A DNA stretch of 64,000 nucleotides from Mesorhizobium sp. L-8-3 (lineage in GTDB: Bacteria; Pseudomonadota; Alphaproteobacteria; Rhizobiales; Rhizobiaceae), in the NCBI RefSeq assembly GCF_016756615.1, contig NZ_AP023262.1:496001-560000 (forward strand), read 5' to 3'. The notes beneath the pieces were generated by a model. The model was not told where the DNA came from and did no database searches. It was given only the letters and a program-made list of their open reading frames with translations. This document shows, piece by piece, positions 18,555-28,610 of this stretch. Positions within the stretch are counted from its first letter, which is position 1; every line of letters starts with the position of its first letter. The translations under genes were made by a program, and so were the position numbers.

Positions 18555-19739
18555 ATGGAACGGGACTTCCAGCCCCTGGAGGGTGTCAGAGTGGTCGAGA
18601 TGACCCACATGATCATGGGTCCATCCTGCGGCATGTTCCTCGGCATGCTCGGCGCCGAAGTGATCAAAGTCGAGCCGCCGGAGGGCGACAAGACCCGCAA
18701 TCTGACCGGAATGGGACGCCCGTTCTTCCCGCTCTTCAATCGCGGCAAGAAATCCGTCCAGCTCGATCTGAAGTCGGACAGTGGCCGCAAGGCGCTCGAC
18801 GCGCTGCTGGCGACCGCCGATGTGTTCATCGACAACTTCCGCGATGCATCCCTGGCGAGAATGGGTGCCGATCCTAACGAACTGCGTCGCCAATATCCCA
18901 GGCTCGTGCTGGCCTCGCACAAGGGGTTCCTGTCGGGCCCCTATCAGGACCGCACGGCGCTCGACGAAGTCGTGCAGATGATGACGGGCCTGGCCTACAT
19001 GACAGGGCCGACGGGACGTCCGCTGCGCGTCGGCTCCTCGGCCAACGACATCATGGGTGGGCTGTTCGGCGCGCTCTCGGTCGTGGCCGCCCTGATGGAG
19101 CGCAAGGAAACCGGCAAGGGCCGCAGCCTTCGGATCGGCCTGTTCGAAAACTGCCTGCTGCTCGTAGCCCAGCATATGGTGCAGTTCGAACTGGAGGGCG
19201 TGAACCCGCCCCCGATGCCCGAACGGACATTTTCGTGGCCGGTCTACGACATCTTCGACACCGCCGACGGAAAGCAGATGTTCGTCGGGGCAGTGACCGA
19301 GAGCCAGTGGGCAGCGCTGTGCCGATTGCTGGAACTGGACGACCTTCTCGCCGACCCAGCGCTGCAGACGCGGATGGACCAGATCAATGCCCGCGATCGC
19401 ACCATACCGGTCGTGGCCGCAGCAATCTCCATGCGCCTCTCCGCCGAGCTCTCGGAGAACTTCGAGGCGCTTGGCATCCCCTATTCGCCAATCGCGAAGC
19501 CCTCGGACATGTACTCCGATCCCCATGTCATGCGACCGGGTGGACTGGCGGCGTCGCGAATGCCCGACGGACAGACCTTTCGCGCGCCGTCGCTCCCCGT
19601 CGATGTCGACGGCATGATGATGAATGCGGCAGGCGATGTCCCCGCGCTCGGGGCGGACACGACCTCGGTGCTGTCGGCGCTCGGGCTTGACGCGGAAGCG
19701 ATCGGCAAGGCGCGGGGAACGGTGAGGAACGCAGCATGA
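18555..19739 (+). CDS. CaiB/BaiF (family III) CoA-transferase
   Basis: A 394-residue class III CoA-transferase. The N-terminal VRVVEMTHMIMGPSCGMFLGMLGAEVIKVE and the FNRGKKSVQLDLKS segment are diagnostic, and the nucleophilic Asp is most likely D165 in SSANDIMGGLFG. These enzymes transfer CoA from succinyl-CoA or another thioester to a carboxylic acid through mixed anhydrides on that Asp. It overlaps the lyase gene by ATGA, so its product is probably the lyase substrate. A C5-C6 hydroxy-dicarboxylate such as citramalate or 3-hydroxy-3-methylglutarate fits that pairing, but this is inference. Confidence 0.9.
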   Translation: MERDFQPLEGVRVVEMTHMIMGPSCGMFLGMLGAEVIKVEPPEGDKTRNLTGMGRPFFPLFNRGKKSVQLDLKSDSGRKALDALLATADVFIDNFRDASLARMGADPNELRRQYPRLVLASHKGFLSGPYQDRTALDEVVQMMTGLAYMTGPTGRPLRVGSSANDIMGGLFGALSVVAALMERKETGKGRSLRIGLFENCLLLVAQHMVQFELEGVNPPPMPERTFSWPVYDIFDTADGKQMFVGAVTESQWAALCRLLELDDLLADPALQTRMDQINARDRTIPVVAAAISMRLSAELSENFEALGIPYSPIAKPSDMYSDPHVMRPGGLAASRMPDGQTFRAPSLPVDVDGMMMNAAGDVPALGADTTSVLSALGLDAEAIGKARGTVRNAA

Positions 19740-20680
19740 GCCGCCTCGGGACCGCATATCCGCCGGACCGGGTGAGCCTGCGCGAAGTTGGCCTGCGCGA
19801 CGGGTTGCAACTCGTCAAGTCCTGGCCGACCACGGAAGAAAAGCGGGACTGGCTCGTTCGCGAACATGCGGCCGGTGCAAGGCATTTCGAAGTGGGTTCG
19901 TTCCTGCCGGCGAGCCGGATGCCGCAATTCGCAGACGTTCGGGCGATGATCGAGGCGGTCGGCACGCTTGACGGCGCGCGTTCGGCCGCCCTCGCGCTGA
20001 ACGAGCGTGGCGCAGCCGATGCGTTGGAAACGCAGGTCGACGAGATCGTCTGCGTCATTTCGGCGACCGAGGAGCACAGTCAGGCAAACATGCGCCGCTC
20101 GCGCGATGATGCGATCGGGCTCGTCCGCTCGGTTGCGAGAATGCGTGACGAGCGCGGCCACGGCGCCCTCATCAATGCCGGCATTGCCATGGCCTTCGGA
20201 TGCTCGATCGCCGGAAGGGTGGAGCCCGATGAAGTCCTCCGCCTTGCTGAAGCGTGCATGTCTGCCGGAGCCGATGTGATCGGGATCGCCGACACGGTCG
20301 GGTTTGCCGGCCCCCGGCAGGTCACACGGCTGGCGAGCGGGATGCGCGTTCTCGTGGGCGACGGCGGGTTCATCATCCATCTCCACGATACGCGCGGCAT
20401 GGGTATCGCCAACGCTTCCGCCGCGCTCGACGCGGGCTGCCGCATCCTCGACGGATCGCTGGGCGGGCTGGGCGGCTGCCCGTTCGCGCCGGGCGCGACA
20501 GGCAACGTCGTGTTCGAGGATCTGGTCTATCTGTGCGAGACGAAGGGCTTCGCCACCGGTATCGATCTTCCCGCGCTGGCAGCGGTTCGAAGCGTGGCGG
20601 AGAAGGCGATGCCCGGCGAAAGCTTCTATGGAGGAATTGCGCGCGCCGGCCCGCCTGCGACGCTTGACTGGCGGGCCTGA
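19736..20680 (+). CDS. Hydroxymethylglutaryl-CoA lyase family protein
   Basis: A 314-residue TIM-barrel lyase of the HMG-CoA lyase/DRE family. Visible active-site elements are D22 in GLRDGLQ, H215 and H217 in HLHDTRGMG, and the flexible-loop C248 in GGCPFAPGATGN. Canonical HMG-CoA lyases have RDGLQNE and FVSPKWVPQMAD, while this protein has RDGLQLV and FLPASRMPQFAD, so a related acyl-CoA such as citramalyl-CoA is also possible. The product would be acetyl-CoA plus acetoacetate or pyruvate. Its start overlaps the CoA-transferase stop by four bases. Confidence 0.87.
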   Translation: MSRLGTAYPPDRVSLREVGLRDGLQLVKSWPTTEEKRDWLVREHAAGARHFEVGSFLPASRMPQFADVRAMIEAVGTLDGARSAALALNERGAADALETQVDEIVCVISATEEHSQANMRRSRDDAIGLVRSVARMRDERGHGALINAGIAMAFGCSIAGRVEPDEVLRLAEACMSAGADVIGIADTVGFAGPRQVTRLASGMRVLVGDGGFIIHLHDTRGMGIANASAALDAGCRILDGSLGGLGGCPFAPGATGNVVFEDLVYLCETKGFATGIDLPALAAVRSVAEKAMPGESFYGGIARAGPPATLDWRA

Positions 20681-20736
20681 GCGAGGCCGGAGACCCCGTT
20701 CCGACATCCGAACATCATCTTTAGGGAGGAGTACAA

Positions 20737-21732
20737 ATGAAACAAACGACACGATTGCTGGCTGCGGCCCTGCTGCTCTCCGCTTCCGCGGTCGGCATGG
20801 CCAACGCGCAAACCGCGATGCGCTGCAGCCACCAACTGCCGCCGGCCCACCACATCGCCAAGGTCGTCGACCAGTGGGCGGCGGAGGTCGAAAAACTGTC
20901 CGAGGGCGAGCTCGACGTACAGGTGTTTGGTGCCGACAGCCTCGTCAAGGCCAATGACAACATTCTTGCCGTCGCCAAGGGCGACATCGAATGTGCGTTC
21001 TCGTTGAACTTCCAGTGGGGCAAGACCCTGCCGCTGATGAACGTTACCGTGGGGCCGTACACCATGTCCTCGATCGAGGCCTGGAAGAAATGGCCGACAT
21101 CGGAAGCGGCCGCCTTCCTGGAGGAGAAGCTTCTCGAGAAGGGCGTGAAGAACGTCGCCTGGATGTTCCAGACCAATGTCAGCGTGTTCACCTCGAAGGG
21201 CAAGGCGCTGGTCACTCCCGAAGACTTCCGTGGCATCAAGATGCGTGGCATCGGGCCGGCCTTCGATCGCGGCCTGACCGCAATGGGCGCGACGACGGTC
21301 TCGATGCCGGGCAGCGAAGTGTATCAGGCATTGGCGACAGGCGTCGTCGATGCGGCGATCACCGATGTCGCGGCCGCCTATTCGCGCAAATATTACGAGG
21401 TGCAGGACCACATGACCGTGGTCCCGGTGCTTGCCGCCTATCTGCACGGCTACGTCAATCCGTCCTGGTACGACGGTCTGAGCGACAAGTCCAAGGCGGC
21501 GCTCGATCAGGCCGGCAAGTCGGCCGCCCAGTGGGCGCTGGATGCCTCGGTCCAGGCGTCTGCCGACGCTCCGAAGCAGTTGGAGGAGAAAGGCGTAAAG
21601 GTGCATACCGCCACCGACGCGGAAAACGCGGCATTCAAGGCGGCGATGCAGCCGGCCTTTGCCGAGGGCTTCGCGGAAGAGACCGGCGACGACGGCAAGA
21701 CTCTGCTCGGTCTCATCGAGAAGATCCAGTAG
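20737..21732 (+). CDS. TRAP transporter solute-binding protein (DctP family)
   Basis: A 331-residue periplasmic binding protein. The N-terminus is a Sec signal (KQTTRLL, Ala/Leu core, GMANAQ), with cleavage near residue 25. The DctP-family layout follows, including the conserved FRGIKMRGIGP strand, where the first Arg usually clamps the substrate carboxylate. It is followed closely by both membrane subunits, making a complete tripartite TRAP importer. A Shine-Dalgarno sequence (AGGGAGGAG, 20722-20730) is strong. The substrate is probably the acid activated by the CoA-transferase upstream. Confidence 0.92.
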   Translation: MKQTTRLLAAALLLSASAVGMANAQTAMRCSHQLPPAHHIAKVVDQWAAEVEKLSEGELDVQVFGADSLVKANDNILAVAKGDIECAFSLNFQWGKTLPLMNVTVGPYTMSSIEAWKKWPTSEAAAFLEEKLLEKGVKNVAWMFQTNVSVFTSKGKALVTPEDFRGIKMRGIGPAFDRGLTAMGATTVSMPGSEVYQALATGVVDAAITDVAAAYSRKYYEVQDHMTVVPVLAAYLHGYVNPSWYDGLSDKSKAALDQAGKSAAQWALDASVQASADAPKQLEEKGVKVHTATDAENAAFKAAMQPAFAEGFAEETGDDGKTLLGLIEKIQ

Positions 21733-21738
21733 GCCGCG

Positions 21739-22269
21739 ATGTCCGGCGAACCGGCAACGCACGAGGAGGCTCGGCGCGTCTCCTCGCTTCTGCAAGGAGG
21801 CGCGAAGGTTCTCTCCCGCATCGGCGGGGCCCTGAGCGCCGCCTTGATCCTCATCGTTCTGGCGGTCACCTTTGTGAGCGTGTTCAACCGCTACGTTCTC
21901 GGCAAGCCGATCATGGGGGTTGACGAGGGCACCGGCTTCCTGGTCGTGGCCATAGTCATGTTTGGCGCGGCGGAGGCTTTGCGGCGAGGCGACCATATCC
22001 GCATCGACCTGCTTTTCGACCATGCCGGACCGCGCATGCGCTGGCACCTGGAGTTGTGGTCGCTGGCCAGCGTGATCCTCTTTTCCGCCCTCCTCCTGGT
22101 TGCGGCGTGGCATACGGTCCTGTTCTCGCGGGCTTTCGGCGCCTATTCGACGGGGTACCTGTCGGTGCCGATGTGGATTCCACAATCGACAATGGTCGTC
22201 GGTGCGCTGCTGCTTATCGTGGCCGCGCTCGCCGCCTTGCTCGAGCACATTACGGGGCGGCGGACTTGA
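21739..22269 (+). CDS. TRAP transporter small permease (DctQ family)
   Basis: A 176-residue four-helix membrane protein, about the usual DctQ length, with helices near residues 33-55, 65-85, 105-130 and 150-170. The conserved AEALRRGDHIRIDLLFD after helix 2 is the family signature. It starts 6 bp after the binding-protein stop and its own stop overlaps the large permease start (TTGA at 22266-22269). It stabilises the large subunit in the inner membrane. Confidence 0.9.
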   Translation: MSGEPATHEEARRVSSLLQGGAKVLSRIGGALSAALILIVLAVTFVSVFNRYVLGKPIMGVDEGTGFLVVAIVMFGAAEALRRGDHIRIDLLFDHAGPRMRWHLELWSLASVILFSALLLVAAWHTVLFSRAFGAYSTGYLSVPMWIPQSTMVVGALLLIVAALAALLEHITGRRT

Positions 22270-23552
22270 CGATCCTGCTCATCCTCCTTTCCCTCGTCAT
22301 CCTGCTTCTGACAGGCATGCCGATCTTCGCCGCGCTCGGCCTTTCGTCGGTCGCTGTCCTGCTCATCTTCGAGGGCAAGATCGATTCGATCGCGGACACT
22401 GTCTTTGCCAGCCTGAACAATTCGCTGCTCGCGACGATCCCCATGTTCGCCTTCATGGCGCATGTGATGGTCAAGGCGGAGGTCGTCGACGACCTCTATG
22501 ACATGGCCAACAAGCTGGTGGGTCACGTGAAGGGAGGCCTGGGCTTCGCCACCATCCTGTCCTGCACGATCTTCTCGACGATCTCCGGCTCCTCGGTTGC
22601 CACGGCGCTGACGATCGGTTCAACGGCGATCCCCCAGATGCGACGCTTCGGGTATCGACCGCGAGAGACCTACGGGATCATCGCAGCCGGCGGTACCCTT
22701 GGCATTCTCATCCCGCCTTCCGGCCCGATGATCCTCTATGCGATCGTTACGGACGCATCCATCGGCGCTCTCTTTCTCGCCGGCATGATCCCCGGCCTGA
22801 TAATGGCCTTCGTCTTCGCAGTCTTCTCCTGGATGCAGGCCAACAGGCACGGCGAAACGCAGACGCAGGCGTGGCCCGGAACGCGCGCGGTGGCACGGGC
22901 GCTGCTCAATTCGTTCTGGGCGGTAGCGATGCCCCCGATCATTCTGGGCGGCATCTATCTCGGCATCTTCACGGCGGCCGAAGCCGCCGCGGTCGGTGCC
23001 GTCTATGCGCTGGCGGTCGCCCTGATCGTCTATCGCAACGTATCGATTGCCGATCTGTGGGACTGCACCTGGCAGACGATGCGCACCAGCGCCATGCTGT
23101 TCATGATCATTGCGGGCGCAGGGCTCTTCGGCCATGCGGTGACGATCATCCGCCTGCCGGCGGAGATCATGGAGACGGTCACCGCCCTCGGCCTCTCCCA
23201 GACGGGCTTTATCCTCGTCGTCATGATCGCCATATTCGTGCTCGGCATGTTCCTGGAGACGATCGCGATCATCCTCATCACGACACCGATCATCCTGCCG
23301 GCGATGCTGGCACTCGATATCAATCCTATCTGGTACGGCGTCCTGCTCATGATCAATCTCGAGCTGGCGCTGATCACGCCGCCTGTCGGCATGAACCTGT
23401 TCGTCATCAAGGGCATAGCCAACGCGCCGCTGGCCGATATCATTCGCGGGTCGGCTCCCTACGTCGCGCTTCTGATAGGCGGGCTCATCCTGTTCTGGGC
23501 GTTCCCGCAGCTTTCGCTGTGGCTGCCGACCAGCGCGGGGTTCGGGCGATAG
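22266..23552 (+). CDS. TRAP transporter large permease (DctM family)
   Basis: A 428-residue, about 12-helix secondary transporter subunit that uses a sodium or proton gradient to import the ligand delivered by DctP. A TTG at 22266 is chosen as the start because it overlaps the dctQ stop and gives a full first helix (LLILLSLVILLLTGMPIF). The first in-frame ATG (22317) would cut into that helix. The frame is open upstream inside dctQ but that is not coding-like. Conserved DctM segments such as GGTLGILIPPSGPMILY and the late ALITPPVGMNLFVIKG are present. Confidence 0.9.
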   Translation: MTILLILLSLVILLLTGMPIFAALGLSSVAVLLIFEGKIDSIADTVFASLNNSLLATIPMFAFMAHVMVKAEVVDDLYDMANKLVGHVKGGLGFATILSCTIFSTISGSSVATALTIGSTAIPQMRRFGYRPRETYGIIAAGGTLGILIPPSGPMILYAIVTDASIGALFLAGMIPGLIMAFVFAVFSWMQANRHGETQTQAWPGTRAVARALLNSFWAVAMPPIILGGIYLGIFTAAEAAAVGAVYALAVALIVYRNVSIADLWDCTWQTMRTSAMLFMIIAGAGLFGHAVTIIRLPAEIMETVTALGLSQTGFILVVMIAIFVLGMFLETIAIILITTPIILPAMLALDINPIWYGVLLMINLELALITPPVGMNLFVIKGIANAPLADIIRGSAPYVALLIGGLILFWAFPQLSLWLPTSAGFGR

Positions 23553-23814
23553 GTCTCGATGGCCCACGATGCCGGCGGAACCCGACTGGCCCACAGCAAC
23601 GCTCCGGAACGACTGGTCGTGGCGCCAGGCGCCCCTGCCAAGGCCACGCTCTTCAGCTCCCGTGCGACGCTCTGGCACAATCGACCAGGACTTGTAATTG
23701 CCCCTGGCTTGCTCCAAATGAGCGTCCTGTCGTGCCGGAACGGGATATGTCGGCACGAAGGAACTGCGCGAAATGCGGGCCGCCCCTGGCCGTTTCGCCC
23801 CTGGATAGATCAAA

Positions 23815-25236
23815 ATGTCTTCGCTCGACACCGCCGCGAAAGCGTCGGCGACCCCTTGGCGCGACGAGGTCCGCGCAACGCTCGTGCTGGCCTGGCCAAT
23901 GGTCCTCACCAACCTCGCCCAGACGGCCATGACCGCGACCGACGTGCTCGTCATGGGACGGCTCGGGGCGGAGGCGCTCGCCGCCGGTGCGCTCGGGTCG
24001 AACCTCTATTTCGGGCCGATGATCTTCGGCCTCGGGCTGATGCTGGCAACCTCGCCGATGATCGCGACCGAGCTGGGCCGCCGGCGCCATTCCGTACGCG
24101 ACGTGCGCCGCACCGTGCGCCAGGGTCTTTGGATCGCCCTCTGCGTCACCGTCCCGATCTGGCTTCTGCTGTGGCAGACCGAAACGATCCTGACGGCCAT
24201 GGGCCAGGAGCCGGCGCTGGCGGCCATGGCCGGCACCTATGTCCACTGGCTGCAATGGGGACTGCTGCCCTATTACGGCTATATCGTCCTGCGCTCCTTC
24301 ATCTCCGCCCTGCAGCGGCCCGGCTGGGCGCTGGTGGTGGCCTTCGGCGCGGTCGTCTTCAATGCCCTTGGCAACTGGGTGCTGGTGTTCGGCAATCTCG
24401 GCGCGCCGGCCATGGGCATCGCAGGCTCGGGCCTGGCGACCGCGCTGGCGAATCTGCTGATGTTCGCAGGCCTGACCGCGGTCGTTCTTTGCGACCGGCG
24501 TTTCCGGCGCTACCGGCTGTTCGGCCGTTTCTGGCGCACCGATTGGCCGCGTTTCCGGGGCCTGTTCCGGCTCGGCCTGCCGATCGCGGGCATACTGGCC
24601 TTCGAAGTGATGGTGTTCAACGCCGCGGCGCTGCTGATGGGCCTGATTGACGCCGCGTCGCTGGCCGCCCATGCCATCGCCATCCAGATCGCCTCGATCA
24701 GCTTCATGGTGCCTCTGGGGCTCAACCAGGCGGTGACGGTCCGCGTCGGGCTCGCCTACGGCGCACAGGACCGTGCCGGCGTCAACCGCGCCGGCTGGAC
24801 CGCCTACGGCATGGGCGTCGGTTTCATGATGCTGACCGCGCTGGTCATGCTCGCATGGCCGCAGTCGCTGATCGGCGCCTTCATCGACACCCACGATCCG
24901 GCCAACGCAACGGTGGTCGCGCTCGCGGTCAGCTTCCTCGTCTTCGCCGCCCTGTTCCAGGTGGCCGACGGCGCGCAAGCGGTGGCGGCAGGCATGCTGC
25001 GCGGCCTGCACGACACCACCGTGCCGATGCTTTATGCGGCAGCCGGCTTTTGGGGCGTCGGCATGCCGCTCGGGGCGATGCTCGCCTTCCACTATGGCAT
25101 GCGCGGCGTCGGCATCTGGATCGGCCTGTCGGTCGGGCTGATCGTGGTGGCGGTGCTCCTGCTGCTCCGCTGGCTGCGTCGCGACCGCATTTTGGCCAGG
25201 GCGCCTAAGGGATCGAGGCTCCTGACCGCACATTGA
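23815..25236 (+). CDS. MATE-family multidrug efflux protein (NorM-like)
   Basis: A 473-residue membrane protein with 12 predicted helices in two six-helix halves. The family start [27 protein letters not shown] is clear, and the second half begins near residue 250 ([25 protein letters not shown]). MATE proteins export cationic drugs or metabolites in exchange for sodium or protons. It stands as a single gene, 262 bp after the TRAP operon; nothing recognised is in that gap. The ligand cannot be read from the sequence. Confidence 0.92.
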   Translation: MSSLDTAAKASATPWRDEVRATLVLAWPMVLTNLAQTAMTATDVLVMGRLGAEALAAGALGSNLYFGPMIFGLGLMLATSPMIATELGRRRHSVRDVRRTVRQGLWIALCVTVPIWLLLWQTETILTAMGQEPALAAMAGTYVHWLQWGLLPYYGYIVLRSFISALQRPGWALVVAFGAVVFNALGNWVLVFGNLGAPAMGIAGSGLATALANLLMFAGLTAVVLCDRRFRRYRLFGRFWRTDWPRFRGLFRLGLPIAGILAFEVMVFNAAALLMGLIDAASLAAHAIAIQIASISFMVPLGLNQAVTVRVGLAYGAQDRAGVNRAGWTAYGMGVGFMMLTALVMLAWPQSLIGAFIDTHDPANATVVALAVSFLVFAALFQVADGAQAVAAGMLRGLHDTTVPMLYAAAGFWGVGMPLGAMLAFHYGMRGVGIWIGLSVGLIVVAVLLLLRWLRRDRILARAPKGSRLLTAH

Positions 25237-25321
25237 CGGCAGCGAAACGTCCGGTTGCTGGCCAACAGGCCCTCAACCCGTCTATATTCCCGAGCGATCG
25301 TCATCGGTGCGAGCGGCGTCG

Positions 25322-28300
25322 ATGAACTGCGCAGGCTGCGGCTACGAGCTTCAGAACGGCTTTGCCTTCTGCCCCCGTTGCGGGAGACGGCAATCGCAGT
25401 CCTGCGCCGCCTGCGGCTTCGTCTGCGCGCCTGATTTCTCCTTCTGCCCTAAATGCGGATCGCGGATCGGCGGCGAAGCCGCGACTGAACAGTCCCCCGT
25501 GCAGGCGCCGGAACAGTCCTCGAAGATGGCGGGCGCGGCTCTCCTGCGCCGCGAAACCGAGGGGTCCGACGGCGAGGCCGACCGTCGCACGGTCACCGTC
25601 CTGTTCGCCGATCTCAGCGGCTTCACCGCCATGAGCGAGCGCCTCGACCCCGAAATCATGCAGAGCCTGCAGAACCAGCTCTTCGAGGAACTGACCGATG
25701 CCGTGCAGGCCTTCGGAGGCTTCGTCGACAAATTCCTCGGCGACGCCCTGCTCGCTTTGTTCGGCGCGCCTGCCGCACATGAGGACGATCCCGAACGGGC
25801 GCTGCGGGCAGCACTCGACATGATGCGCCGGGCCGCGCGGGTCGGCGAGCGGCTCGACCTTGCCGCCGATGGTCCCCTGCGGCTGCATGTCGGCGTCAAC
25901 ACCGGACAGGTCGTGACCGGCGCATTCGGTGCGGGCGGGGCAAAATCCTATTCGGTCACCGGCGACACCGTGAACGTGGCGCAGCGGCTCCAGGCGCTGG
26001 CCGCGGCGGGTGAGATCCTGGTCGGTCCCCTCACCCACCGCCTCACCCGGCACGCCTTCTCCTATGCGGCGCTCGGCGATGTCGCCTTGCGCGGCAAGTC
26101 CGGCCGCGTGCCGGTGCATCGGCTGCTGGCACCGCTCGCGGCGCCGCGCGCGGCCCGTGGGCTCGAGGCGCTGGGGCTCACCGCGACGCTGGTCGGGCGC
26201 AACGCCGAGCTGTCGCGCCTGCTCGACACGCTCGGCATGGCCTGCGACGGCGCGGCGCAGCTCGTTCAGCTCGTCGGCGAAGCCGGCGTCGGCAAGTCGC
26301 GCCTCGTCGAGGAGTTCGTCGCGCGCATCAACGACGATGATCGCTTCGCGGCAGTGGCGGTTCGCCAGGCCACCTGTTCGCCCCTTGGAGAGCAGTCCTA
26401 TGGCGCCCTGGCCGCGATCCTGCGCAGCGCCTATGGCATCGGAGATCAGGATTCCGCCGAAGAGACGCGTACGAAGCTTGTCGCCGCGCTCACCGATCTC
26501 GGGATTGCTCAGGACGAGGCCGCCCGCATGACACCGCTCTTCCTGCATGTTTGCGGCCTCGGCGATCCCACCGGGGCGCTGCGCCATGTCGAGCCGGATC
26601 AGCTCCGGCGCCAGATCCTGCATGCGATCCGCACCATCTTCGAGCGGCGCCTGGAACTGTCGCCGCTGCTGATCATTGTCGAGGACCTGCACTGGGCGGA
26701 TACCGTTTCGATCGAGGCACTCCGTTTCGTGATGGATCGCCTCGAACGCCGACGGTTGATGCTCCTTGTCACGCACCGCCCGACGCTCGACATGGAGCAG
26801 CTCGATTCGGGACGGATCAGCCACTCGACCTTGCGCCTGGCGCCGCTCGGGACCGACGCCTCCCAGGCACTCGTAGACGCGCTGCTCGGCGGGAGTCGGA
26901 ACAGCTCTTCTGCGGGGCTGCGCCGACGCATTCTCGAGCGCGCCGGCGGCAACCCCCTGTTCATCGAGGAGATCGTTCGCAGCCTGGTGGAGGACGGCTT
27001 GATCGTGCGCGACGGCCCGGCCTGGCGCGTCACGGCCGACGAAGCGACGGCAGCCATCCCGGCCAGCATCGAGACGATGTTGCTCGCCCGCATCGACCGG
27101 CTGCCGCAGGCGGTGCGCAGGCTCGCGCAGCAGGCGGCCGTCATCGGTCCGCGCTTCGACGCCGGCCTGCTCGCCGCCATCTCGCCCGGCACGGCCGATG
27201 TCGAGTTCGGCCTGGACCTTCTGTGCGATGCGGAGGTCATCCAGGAGAGCGAGGGTGCCGGGCCGCTCGAGGCCCGATCCTACCGGTTCACCCAGGCCAT
27301 GCTGCAGGACGTGATCTATCAGAACCTTCTGCGGCAGCGCCGCACCGAACTGCACGAACGCATAGGGGCTGCCCTGGAGCGCATCTGCGGCGACGACCCG
27401 GCCCGGCTCGACGATCTTACCCGGCTCGGCCATCATTTCAGCCACGGCGTCGCCAAGGCGAAGGGGGCGTCCTATCTGGCCGCGGCGGGTGACCGGGCCC
27501 GGGCCATCCACGCCAATGACGACGCGCTGCGCCTCTTCAATCAGGCGCTCCGCGTACTGCCGGAAGGGGGCGCCCATCGGTCGCAGCGGCTTGCCCTGTG
27601 CGAGCGGATCGCCGACCTATGCGGGCCCGCGGGCAAGCGGGATGCCGCCCATGACCACTACCGGTCGGTGCTCGAGGCATTGACCGCCGATGGCGACCGG
27701 GTCGGAGCGGCCCGGGTGATCCGCAAGATCGGCAGCCTGTTGTGGGACGCCGGCAAACGCGACCAGGCGGCGGCGCGCTATGCCGAGGCCGCGGCGCTGC
27801 TCGACGGCATGAATGCGCCGATCGAACAGGCGCATCTCCTCCAGGAGCGCGGGCGACTGGCGTTCCGGCTCGGCGACCATCGCGCCGCCGCTCGCTATGC
27901 GAAGCAGGCGCTCGATGTCGTCCAGTCCCTGCCGGAAGACACGCCGGCGGGGATCCGGCTCGAGGCCGAGCGCGCGAGAGCCGAGGCCCTCAACACGAGG
28001 GGGGCCGCGCTTGCACGGCTCGGGCGTACGGACGAAGCCCTGAGGGATGTCGAAGACAGCGTGGCGGTGGCCGAGACGGCCGGCCTGCTGCGCGCCGCCT
28101 GCCGCGGCTACACCAATCTCGGCGTTCTCTACAGCGCGATCGACCCGGCAAAGGCGATCGACGTCTGCCGTCGCGGCCTCGACGTCGCCCGCCGTATCGG
28201 CGATCTCGGCATCCAGGCGCGGCTGCTCGCCAATCTGGCGGTCGCCTCCTGCACCTTCACCGATCGATGCGCCGACGAAGGCGCTCCGGCCGCGCAAGAG

Positions 28301-28609
28301 GCGATCGAGATCGACCGCGCGCTCGATCAGCGCGAGCACCTGGCCGTGCCGCTGATCGCGCTCGGACAGATCCACCAATGCCACGGCCAGCCGGATCTGG
28401 CGTCGCGTTGCTACAACGAGGCTCTCGAACTGGCCCGGGAAACCGGCGAGCCTCAGCTCCTGGTTCCATGCTATGATGGCCTTGCGACGCTCAACCTCGA
28501 TCTGGATGAGCTGGACGAGGCGGAACGCTATTTCGGCCTGGCGCAGGATGTTTGCGCCAAGCACGGTATCGATCCCGGATCGTTCGTCGTGCTGCCGTTT
28601 CTCGACTAA
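25322..28609 (+). CDS. Zinc-ribbon / class III nucleotide cyclase / AAA ATPase / TPR signalling protein
   Basis: A 1,095-residue multidomain protein. Residues 3-45 carry four CxxC-type pairs (C3/C6, C17/C20, C28/C31, C42/C45), forming two zinc ribbons. A class III cyclase domain spans about 85-270 with intact metal Asp97 (FADLSGFT) and Asp141 (FLGDALLALFG), base-contacting Lys137, and D215/N218/R222 in GDTVNVAQRL, so it should be catalytically active, probably making cAMP. A P-loop ATPase follows (GEAGVGKS, 319-326; Walker B IIVEDLHWAD). The C-terminal 450 residues are TPR-like helical repeats. ATG 25322 starts the first ribbon; GTG 25307 is an alternative. No membrane segment is present, so it is cytoplasmic. 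Confidence 0.9.
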   Translation: MNCAGCGYELQNGFAFCPRCGRRQSQSCAACGFVCAPDFSFCPKCGSRIGGEAATEQSPVQAPEQSSKMAGAALLRRETEGSDGEADRRTVTVLFADLSGFTAMSERLDPEIMQSLQNQLFEELTDAVQAFGGFVDKFLGDALLALFGAPAAHEDDPERALRAALDMMRRAARVGERLDLAADGPLRLHVGVNTGQVVTGAFGAGGAKSYSVTGDTVNVAQRLQALAAAGEILVGPLTHRLTRHAFSYAALGDVALRGKSGRVPVHRLLAPLAAPRAARGLEALGLTATLVGRNAELSRLLDTLGMACDGAAQLVQLVGEAGVGKSRLVEEFVARINDDDRFAAVAVRQATCSPLGEQSYGALAAILRSAYGIGDQDSAEETRTKLVAALTDLGIAQDEAARMTPLFLHVCGLGDPTGALRHVEPDQLRRQILHAIRTIFERRLELSPLLIIVEDLHWADTVSIEALRFVMDRLERRRLMLLVTHRPTLDMEQLDSGRISHSTLRLAPLGTDASQALVDALLGGSRNSSSAGLRRRILERAGGNPLFIEEIVRSLVEDGLIVRDGPAWRVTADEATAAIPASIETMLLARIDRLPQAVRRLAQQAAVIGPRFDAGLLAAISPGTADVEFGLDLLCDAEVIQESEGAGPLEARSYRFTQAMLQDVIYQNLLRQRRTELHERIGAALERICGDDPARLDDLTRLGHHFSHGVAKAKGASYLAAAGDRARAIHANDDALRLFNQALRVLPEGGAHRSQRLALCERIADLCGPAGKRDAAHDHYRSVLEALTADGDRVGAARVIRKIGSLLWDAGKRDQAAARYAEAAALLDGMNAPIEQAHLLQERGRLAFRLGDHRAAARYAKQALDVVQSLPEDTPAGIRLEAERARAEALNTRGAALARLGRTDEALRDVEDSVAVAETAGLLRAACRGYTNLGVLYSAIDPAKAIDVCRRGLDVARRIGDLGIQARLLANLAVASCTFTDRCADEGAPAAQEAIEIDRALDQREHLAVPLIALGQIHQCHGQPDLASRCYNEALELARETGEPQLLVPCYDGLATLNLDLDELDEAERYFGLAQDVCAKHGIDPGSFVVLPFLD

Positions 28610-28610
28610 A

